Below are positions 57,940 to 64,000 of a stretch of DNA of 64,000 bases, piece after piece; within the stretch, counting starts at the first letter, position 1, and the number at the start of each line of letters is the position of its first letter. The DNA is from Ahrensia marina (GTDB lineage: Bacteria; Pseudomonadota; Alphaproteobacteria; Rhizobiales; Rhizobiaceae). The notes under the pieces were generated by a model that had not been told where the DNA came from, did not search any database, and worked only from the letters and a program-made list of their open reading frames with translations. The stretch is taken from assembly GCF_001293565.1 (NCBI RefSeq), contig NZ_JXMU01000011.1, positions 1 to 64,000 on the forward strand, in the 5' to 3' direction. The translations under genes were made by a program, and so were the position numbers.

Positions 57940-60264
57940 TTGAATCGCAGAATGGTCTCTCTCGACAAAGAAATGATGACGCCGGTTTCCGGTCTTGCAC
58001 CTGGTAGGACAGTTTTACGCTACGGCTTCATTCTGGTTTTTGCCGCTGTTATTGTCGCCATTGCTTCATTTGTGATTTTGATTGGGCTGACGCCGATTCG
58101 TCCAGACAATACTGTGGCTGTTGCTGCTGTTGTTATAAACGGCCTGTTTGTGGTCGGACTGCTGGTCCTTATTGGTATTGAGTTGAAGCGTATTACTGAC
58201 GCCCGGCGTTATGGTCGTGCCGGTGCGCGTTTGCATGTGCGTATCGTTACGCTGTTCTCGATTATTGCCGCTGCTCCCGCATTGGCTGTTGCTATCGTTG
58301 CCGGCATTACACTGGACCTAGGGCTGGACCGATGGTTCGAGATTCGCACAAGAACGATTGTTGAGTCATCCAAAGAGGTCGCTGAAAGTTATATCAACGA
58401 AAATGCGATCAATCTAAGGGATGCTTCTATCAATATGGCGTTCTCGCTGGATAATCAGGTGCGTCTATTTCGGCTTGATCAGCGTGGGTTTCGCAATTTT
58501 CTAACACAGCAAGCCAAAGGGCGCGGGATGCTTGGCGCTTCTGTTATTCGGCCCAATGGCACTGTTATTCATAGCGCTGATATTGCAACCAGCGAGCCGC
58601 TTCCTTTGCCGCCAGCAGATGCGCTTGAAACGGCGAAAGACGGTGCGCCTGTGATTATCCCGCCTGGGGTGACAAATCTCGTGGGCGCTCTGATTATGTT
58701 GCGCGATATCGACAATGCGATGCTTTATACGGTGCGCAGTGTGGATGCGGACGCGCTCAATGCGGTTCGTTTGATGGAACAGAACCGTCTGGAATACAGT
58801 AACCTTGAAGGCAACCGTCCCGTTCTTCAACTCGCATTTGCGATTCTTTATTTCGGGCTAACGTTGATCATGCTGCTTTCAGCAATCTGGACAGGTATCG
58901 CTGTTGCCAACCGTATTGTGCGGCCGATCAGGCAATTGATTACAGCGTCTGACGAAGTGGCAGGCGGTAATCTTGAAGTGCGGGTGCCGGTGCGTGCTAC
59001 CGATGGCGATGTGGCGCATCTTGGCGAAACATTCAATGATATGATTGTTCAGTTAAAGACACAGCGCGATGATCTTCTAACTGCGCGTGATACAATTGAT
59101 GAACGCCGAAGGTTCTCGGAAGCTGTTCTATCCGGGGTGTCTGCGGGTGTTCTCGGGGTCGGACGAACCGGATTGGTTCATGTGGCCAATAGTTCTGCAG
59201 CGCAAATTCTTGTCGGCAATAATCAGCAGATTATCGGCCGGCCGTTAAAGGATATATCACCGGCTCTTGCGGAAGCATATGCGGATATGGCCGCAAATGA
59301 CCGCGATGATTTGCGCAGGCAGGTGACTTTTCTTGATAATGCCGGCCGTGAGCGCGTTCTCAATGTGCAATTGACATTAGACCGTAAAAATCCCGGTCAG
59401 GACGACGATGATGAGCCCGGGCGTTCAAACACGGATGTTCTGACGATCGATGACATATCCGATCTTATGGAGGCGCAGCGCTCCAGTGCTTGGGCAGATG
59501 TTGCCCGCCGTATTGCGCATGAAATTAAAAACCCGCTGACACCGATCCAGCTTTCTGCAGAGCGCATCCGTCGCAGGTTCGGCAAACAAATTGCCGATGA
59601 AGATCGCACCGTCTTTGATCAATGTACGGACACAATAATCCGGCAGGTTGGTGATATTGGCCGCATGGTCGACGAGTTTTCGTCTTTTGCGCGAATGCCA
59701 AAACCTGTCATGGAAATGCAGGACTTGCGCACGGTCATTAAAGAAGCTGCGTTTCTGGTTGAAGTTAGCCGCAATGAAATCAAGTTTGACCATGATTTTG
59801 GTGAAGAGCCTTTGAAATGTCTGCTTGATGATCGTCTGATTGGACAGGCGGTTGGCAATGTTATCAAAAATGCCTCTGAAGCAGTGGAAGGCAGAATTCT
59901 GGAAGAACGGCTCGAGGATGTGCAGGGACATATTTTGATTCGTGCATATGCGGCCAACGGTCAGTGGATTCATTTGGATGTAATCGACAATGGTCGCGGA
60001 TTTCCAAAAGCCAATCGTCAACGCTTGCTTGAGCCCTATATGACCACCCGTGAGAAGGGAACAGGGCTCGGATTGGCGATTGTGCGCAAAATTATGGAAG
60101 ATCATCATGGCCGTCTCGAGCTTCATGATGCCCCACATGAACATCATGAGGGAGTCGGTGCCATGGTGCGTATGATTTTCCCAAAAAGCGAAGCTGCGTT
60201 CAACGAGACAGCAGCAGACAATAAAATAGATAAAAACACGCCAAGTGTGGAGAATTCAGTATGA
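57940..60264 (+). CDS. ntrY: Nitrogen regulation membrane histidine kinase NtrY
   Basis: NtrY is the membrane sensor for NtrX. The 774-residue protein has about three N-terminal helices, a periplasmic region (about residues 122-290), another helix (about 298-322), HAMP, PAS, the dimerisation domain with H527 (RRIAHEIKNPLTPIQLSAERI block) and an ATP-binding domain (GTGLGLAIVRKIMEDHHG). The start is TTG at 57940 or ATG at 57952. It overlaps ntrX by four bases. The preceding gap holds TGTTGC twice, 21 bases apart. Confidence 0.95.
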   Translation: MNRRMVSLDKEMMTPVSGLAPGRTVLRYGFILVFAAVIVAIASFVILIGLTPIRPDNTVAVAAVVINGLFVVGLLVLIGIELKRITDARRYGRAGARLHVRIVTLFSIIAAAPALAVAIVAGITLDLGLDRWFEIRTRTIVESSKEVAESYINENAINLRDASINMAFSLDNQVRLFRLDQRGFRNFLTQQAKGRGMLGASVIRPNGTVIHSADIATSEPLPLPPADALETAKDGAPVIIPPGVTNLVGALIMLRDIDNAMLYTVRSVDADALNAVRLMEQNRLEYSNLEGNRPVLQLAFAILYFGLTLIMLLSAIWTGIAVANRIVRPIRQLITASDEVAGGNLEVRVPVRATDGDVAHLGETFNDMIVQLKTQRDDLLTARDTIDERRRFSEAVLSGVSAGVLGVGRTGLVHVANSSAAQILVGNNQQIIGRPLKDISPALAEAYADMAANDRDDLRRQVTFLDNAGRERVLNVQLTLDRKNPGQDDDDEPGRSNTDVLTIDDISDLMEAQRSSAWADVARRIAHEIKNPLTPIQLSAERIRRRFGKQIADEDRTVFDQCTDTIIRQVGDIGRMVDEFSSFARMPKPVMEMQDLRTVIKEAAFLVEVSRNEIKFDHDFGEEPLKCLLDDRLIGQAVGNVIKNASEAVEGRILEERLEDVQGHILIRAYAANGQWIHLDVIDNGRGFPKANRQRLLEPYMTTREKGTGLGLAIVRKIMEDHHGRLELHDAPHEHHEGVGAMVRMIFPKSEAAFNETAADNKIDKNTPSVENSV

Positions 60265-61622
60265 AAGCAGATATTCTCATCGTCGATGATGAAGCCGATA
60301 TTCGTGATATCGTATCCGGTATTCTGGAAGATGAAGGACATGAGACTCGAACCGCCTATGACAGTGACAGCGCGCTTGCTGCGATTTCCGATCGTGTGCC
60401 GCGCTTGGTGTTTCTTGATATCTGGATGCAGGGCAGTAAGCTTGATGGACTTGGTTTACTTGATGAAATTCAGGCCATGCATCCCGGATTGCCTGTCGTC
60501 ATGATTTCCGGCCACGGCAATATTGAGACAGCTGTTTCGGCCATACGTCGCGGTGCTTTTGATTATATTGAAAAACCATTCAAAGTTGACCGCCTTGTTC
60601 TGGTGGCCGAGCGGGCGCTTGAAACCAGTTCAATGCGCCGTGAAATTTCCGAGCTTAAAAAACGGTCGTCTGACTCCAAGGAACTGCTTGGTAACTCGGC
60701 GGCCATGATGGGCTTGCGACAGAGCATTGACCGCGTTGCGCCAACCAATAGCCGTGTGCTTATCAAAGGGCCGACCGGTGCGGGAAAAGAACTTGTCGCA
60801 AGAGCAATACATGCGGCTTCATCGCGCGCTAAAAGCGCGTTTATTTCGATCAATGCGGCGGCCATTACGCCGAGCCGGATGGAAATTGAGCTGTTTGGCA
60901 CCGAGCCTGATGGTACAGAACGCAAAGTAGGTGCGCTCGAACAGGCGCATGGCGGCATTTTGTACCTTGATGAAATTGCCGATATGCCACTCGAAACACA
61001 ATCCAAGATTTTGCGGGTTCTTGTAGAGCAGGAATTTGAACGTGTAGGCGGGGTTAGGCGTGTTAAAGTTGACGTACGGATCATCTCATCCACCGCATTT
61101 GACCTTGAGCAACTGATTGAAGAAGGCAAGTTTCGCCGGGATTTATTTAACCGGTTGGCTGTCGTGCCGATTGACGTGCCGCCGCTCACAGCAAGGCGTG
61201 AAGATATCACCGTGCTTGTCCAAGCGTTTATGAAGCAAATATCCGCACAGACGGGCATCCGCGCAAAAATCATTGATGATGATGCAATGGCTGTTTTGCA
61301 GGCACATTCCTGGCCCGGCAATATTCGTCAATTGCGCAACACCATCGAGCGCATCATGATCTTGACTCGCGATGAAAGCGATGAAATTCCGGTCACAGTG
61401 GGTAAATTACCCGCCGAGCTTAGCGAGAATTTGCCAAAAGCGCCAACAGAGTCAGATACGCATATTATGTCGTTACCGCTGCGCGAAGCGCGTGAACGTT
61501 TTGAGCGGGATTACCTTTTGGCGCAGATATCGCGGTTTGGCGGCAATATCTCACGTACGGCTGAATTTATCGGTATGGAGCGCTCTGCGTTACACCGCAA
61601 ACTCAAGTCCTTAGGAGTTTAA
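60261..61622 (+). CDS. ntrX: Response regulator NtrX
   Basis: The 453-residue NtrC-like regulator has a receiver with D53 (VFLDIWMQGS), a AAA+ domain with [18 protein letters not shown], and a Fis-type helix-turn-helix (GNISRTAEFIGMERSALHRKL). The segment where NtrC has GAFTGA reads GTERKVGALEQAHGG here, so the sigma-54 contact loop is missing. NtrX proteins are linked to nitrogen, redox and envelope control in this class. Confidence 0.95.
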   Translation: MKADILIVDDEADIRDIVSGILEDEGHETRTAYDSDSALAAISDRVPRLVFLDIWMQGSKLDGLGLLDEIQAMHPGLPVVMISGHGNIETAVSAIRRGAFDYIEKPFKVDRLVLVAERALETSSMRREISELKKRSSDSKELLGNSAAMMGLRQSIDRVAPTNSRVLIKGPTGAGKELVARAIHAASSRAKSAFISINAAAITPSRMEIELFGTEPDGTERKVGALEQAHGGILYLDEIADMPLETQSKILRVLVEQEFERVGGVRRVKVDVRIISSTAFDLEQLIEEGKFRRDLFNRLAVVPIDVPPLTARREDITVLVQAFMKQISAQTGIRAKIIDDDAMAVLQAHSWPGNIRQLRNTIERIMILTRDESDEIPVTVGKLPAELSENLPKAPTESDTHIMSLPLREARERFERDYLLAQISRFGGNISRTAEFIGMERSALHRKLKSLGV

Positions 61623-61628
61623 ACGCCC

Positions 61629-63005
61629 ATGCGGGTAATTATATGTGGCGCCGGACAAGTCGGTTACGGTATCGCGGAGAGACTGGCGGCGGAAGACAAT
61701 GATGTTTCCGTCATTGATACGTCTGCAACGCTGATACAACGGGTTCGCGATACGCTGGATGTGCGCGGTTTCGTCGGGCATGGCGGGCATCCGGATGTGC
61801 TGGCTGCTGCCGGAGCAAACGATGCTGAAATGATTATTGCCGTGACGCTTTATGACGAAGTGAACATGATCGCCTGTCAGGTTGCGCACTCATTGTTCGA
61901 TGTGCCGACCAAAATTGCGCGTATTCGTGCGCAGTCCTACCTTCAAGACCAGTACCGCGACATGTTCAGCCGCGATAATTTGCCAATCGATGTCATTATT
62001 TCGCCGGAGCGTGAGGTTGGAGAGGTTGTTCTAAAACGTATCGCGCTGCCGGGTGCGACAGACGTCGTACAATTCGCTGATGAAAACGTCACCATGATGG
62101 CGATTGAATGCCGCGAGGATTGTCCGGTTATCAATACGCCACTTAGCCAGTTGAGCGAGCTTTTTCCGGACCTAGGCGCAACAGTAACCGGTGTTTGGCG
62201 TAACGATAAACTGTTTGTTGCAAAATCAAGCGACCAGCTTTTTGCCGGTGATCTTGTTTATGTGATTTCGGTCAAAGGGCAAGTTCGCAGAACGCTGGCT
62301 CTGTTTGGCCATCAGGAAACACAGGCACGCCGTATTGTATTTGCCGGCGGCGGCAATATCGGGCTTTATGCGGCCGCCAAGCTTGAGCAATCGGCCATTA
62401 AAGCCAATCTAAAAATTATTGAAGCAAACCGTACGAGAGCGGTTGATGTTGCTGACCAATTGATGCGCACCATCGTGTTACATGGTAGCGCCCTTGATCA
62501 GCAAATTTTACGTGAGGCAGATGTGCAGGATGCCGATCTCATGGTGGCGCTCACCAATGATGATCAGGTCAATGTTCTATCATCGGTGATGGCCAAAAGA
62601 TTGGGCTGTAAATCAACCATGACGTTGATAAACGACCTTTCCTATCAAAGCTTTACGTCGGCACTGGGTATTGATGCGCAAATCAACCCGCGTGCGGTCA
62701 CGATTTCGCGCGTGTTGCAGCATATGCGCCGCGGACGGATTCGTCAGGTCCATTCAGTGCAAAAAGGACAGGCTGAAGTTATCGAGGCGCAAGCTTTGGA
62801 AACCTCGCCGCTGGTCGGCAAACCGCTACGCGAACAAGATTTGCCGGAAGATGTGCGTATTGGCGCAATTTATCGCGAAGGTGTGGTGCTCAAGCCGGAT
62901 GGCCAGACCATCGTCAAAGCAAATGACCGCGTGATCATGTTTGCGAAAACATCTGCCATTAAAAGCGTTGAGCAGCTATTCCGCGTTAGCCTTGAATTTT
63001 TCTAA
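61629..63005 (+). CDS. trkA: Trk potassium uptake regulatory protein TrkA
   Basis: TrkA is the cytosolic NAD(H)-binding gate of the Trk potassium transporter. The 458-residue protein has two tandem RCK units, each a Rossmann TrkA-N domain (MRVIICGAGQVGYGIAERLA; IVFAGGGNIGLYAAAKL) followed by a TrkA-C domain. It begins six bases after ntrX. No trkH or trkG gene is in the window. Confidence 0.95.
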   Translation: MRVIICGAGQVGYGIAERLAAEDNDVSVIDTSATLIQRVRDTLDVRGFVGHGGHPDVLAAAGANDAEMIIAVTLYDEVNMIACQVAHSLFDVPTKIARIRAQSYLQDQYRDMFSRDNLPIDVIISPEREVGEVVLKRIALPGATDVVQFADENVTMMAIECREDCPVINTPLSQLSELFPDLGATVTGVWRNDKLFVAKSSDQLFAGDLVYVISVKGQVRRTLALFGHQETQARRIVFAGGGNIGLYAAAKLEQSAIKANLKIIEANRTRAVDVADQLMRTIVLHGSALDQQILREADVQDADLMVALTNDDQVNVLSSVMAKRLGCKSTMTLINDLSYQSFTSALGIDAQINPRAVTISRVLQHMRRGRIRQVHSVQKGQAEVIEAQALETSPLVGKPLREQDLPEDVRIGAIYREGVVLKPDGQTIVKANDRVIMFAKTSAIKSVEQLFRVSLEFF

Positions 63006-63025
63006 GCCCTTGGAAGGGAATTACC

Positions 63026-63895
63026 ATGTCGCGTATCGCTTATGTCAACGGATGTTATGTGCCGCACAATCAAGCGGCGGTGCATATTGAGGATCGCGGT
63101 TACCAATTCGCCGACGGCGTCTATGAGGTTTGTGAAATAGCCGATGGCTATATCATCGATATGACACGCCATCTTGAGCGCCTGAACCGTTCTTTGAGTG
63201 AATTGCAGATGGCGTGGCCGGTCAATAAAGAGGCTTTCGTACATATCGTTAAAGAGGTGGTGGTGCGCAACCGTGTGCGCAACGGGCTTGTCTATATTCA
63301 GGTAACGCGCGGGGTTGCCAAGCGTGATCATGTCTTTCCCGAACCGGCCACCAAATCAGCGCTTGTGATCACCGCGCGCCGGAGTGATCCGGCAATCGCG
63401 GAAATGAAATTAAAAACCGGCGTTGGTGTAATTACCGTTCCAGAAAACCGTTGGGATCGTGTCGATATCAAGACCGTTGGTTTGCTGCCCAATGTGATGG
63501 CAAAACAAAAGGCGAAAGAGCAGGGCGCTGCTGAAGCATGGTTTGTTGATGCTGATGGCATGGTCAAAGAAGGTGGCTCGACCAATGCGTGGATTGTTAC
63601 CCAAGACGGTACATTGGTCACACGCCCCGCTGATCATGGCATTTTGCGTGGTATCACCCGCGCAACCGCAATTGATGCTGCTTCAACGCTGGGCTTAAAA
63701 TTTGAAGAACGCCCGTTTTCTGTCGAAGAGGCAAAAAATGCCCGTGAAGCATTTATAACCGCTGCGACAACAATATTAATTCCGGTTATTTCGATTGACG
63801 GTGATTCTGTAGCCAATGGTCACCCTGGGTCAATAACTGAACAACTGCGCAGCCAATTTCGCCTCGAAGTGGAAAAAATATCTGTCTATAGATAG
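63026..63895 (+). CDS. dat: D-amino acid aminotransferase, class IV PLP family
   Basis: The 289-residue protein matches D-alanine aminotransferases: IEDRGYQFADGVYEV, RHLERLNRSLSEL and the PLP lysine in VDIKTVGLLPNVMAKQKAKE, followed by EGGSTNAWIV. It would make D-glutamate or D-alanine for cell wall. Branched-chain aminotransferase or aminodeoxychorismate lyase are the alternatives in class IV. It is the last complete gene. Confidence 0.88.
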   Translation: MSRIAYVNGCYVPHNQAAVHIEDRGYQFADGVYEVCEIADGYIIDMTRHLERLNRSLSELQMAWPVNKEAFVHIVKEVVVRNRVRNGLVYIQVTRGVAKRDHVFPEPATKSALVITARRSDPAIAEMKLKTGVGVITVPENRWDRVDIKTVGLLPNVMAKQKAKEQGAAEAWFVDADGMVKEGGSTNAWIVTQDGTLVTRPADHGILRGITRATAIDAASTLGLKFEERPFSVEEAKNAREAFITAATTILIPVISIDGDSVANGHPGSITEQLRSQFRLEVEKISVYR

Positions 63896-64000
63896 GGCAT
63901 TTGAAGGTTTTCGCACAAAAGGTACTGCAATTGACGTTGACGTACTGGTGGGAACTGAAAATATGCTTATACATGGCAATTCAATGCTACGAGCTTTAAT
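63896..64000. other. End of window, no supported gene
   Basis: The 105 bases after the aminotransferase hold no complete gene. A frame from ATG at 63963 stays open to the edge, but only 12 codons are visible. The hfq gene often follows here in rhizobia; its usual opening is not seen before the edge. Confidence 0.4.

Noticed and set aside
59425-60147. Antisense frame of 240 codons inside ntrY
   Set aside because: Overlaps the conserved kinase domain of ntrY; no binding site or domain.
60563-61321. Antisense frame of 252 codons inside ntrX
   Set aside because: Serine- and arginine-rich low-complexity translation with no family features, opposite a solid gene.
63963-64000. Possible gene start at the window edge
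   Set aside because: Only 12 codons are visible and there is no clear binding site or similarity.

Overview
The window is a stretch of ordinary chromosome from an alphaproteobacterium, most likely a marine member of the Hyphomicrobiales (Rhizobiales). The evidence is gene order: a fused S10-spc-alpha ribosomal cluster with adk after secY and without rpsD or rpmJ, pdhA-pdhB-pdhC-lpdA-lipA with a lipoyl domain on the E1 beta subunit, fused ispDF, and dusB(nifR3)-ntrB-ntrC-ntrY-ntrX-trkA. Base composition looks close to half GC, low for a rhizobium. A gene for making glycine betaine from glycine fits a saline habitat. The genus cannot be fixed from this sequence. I see no tRNA, rRNA, CRISPR array, insertion sequence, phage gene or plasmid gene.

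Layout. 1-14480: end of tuf, then rpsJ to rplO, a strong terminator, secY-adk, then rpsM-rpsK-rpoA-rplQ and a second strong terminator. Short GC-rich hairpins without U-tracts sit in many gaps of this cluster. 14500-19660: periplasmic HtrA/Deg protease, rarA, an aspartyl-hydroxylase-like dioxygenase, crcB and an RluA-family pseudouridine synthase. 19663-29004, minus strand: a beta-CASP metallo-hydrolase, an FKBP isomerase, a GSMT-SDMT fusion for betaine synthesis, glnA, glnB and uvrA. 29119-29133 is a LexA-type box between uvrA and ssb. 29227-39201: ssb, a secreted orphan, marC, gyrA, a LysE-type exporter, a tiny membrane ORF, a secreted orphan, coaD, two cyclophilins, queA and tgt. 39198-40817, minus strand: a di-heme membrane cytochrome b, a Tat-exported intradiol-dioxygenase-like protein and a DUF4864-type exported protein. 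40959-52373: a VOC protein, kdsA, eno, ftsB, the pyruvate dehydrogenase genes with an SGNH hydrolase and a small membrane protein interleaved, lipA and a RatA/COQ10-like protein. 52358-54111, minus strand: pncC/cinA C-terminal type and ispDF. 54239-63895: dusB, ntrB, ntrC, ntrY, ntrX, trkA and a D-amino acid aminotransferase.

How the parts connect. The strongest theme is nitrogen control. glnB and glnA lie behind a sigma-54 type -24/-12 element, and their expected activator NtrC with its kinase NtrB is encoded about 30 kb away, next to the NtrY/NtrX pair. NtrX lacks the GAFTGA loop needed to drive sigma-54. A second theme is pyruvate oxidation: lipoate synthase is encoded beside three lipoyl-dependent or partner subunits. 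queA and tgt make queuosine together.

The window does not show an obviously new multi-gene system. The items most worth checking are the fused betaine methyltransferase, the cytochrome b/Tat intradiol-like pair, a Tgt that has lost two zinc cysteines, a 32-residue membrane ORF, palindromes near two promoters, and the intercistronic hairpins of the ribosomal cluster. Several genes appear to start with TTG (rarA, gyrA, a secreted orphan, the second cyclophilin, perhaps ntrY).
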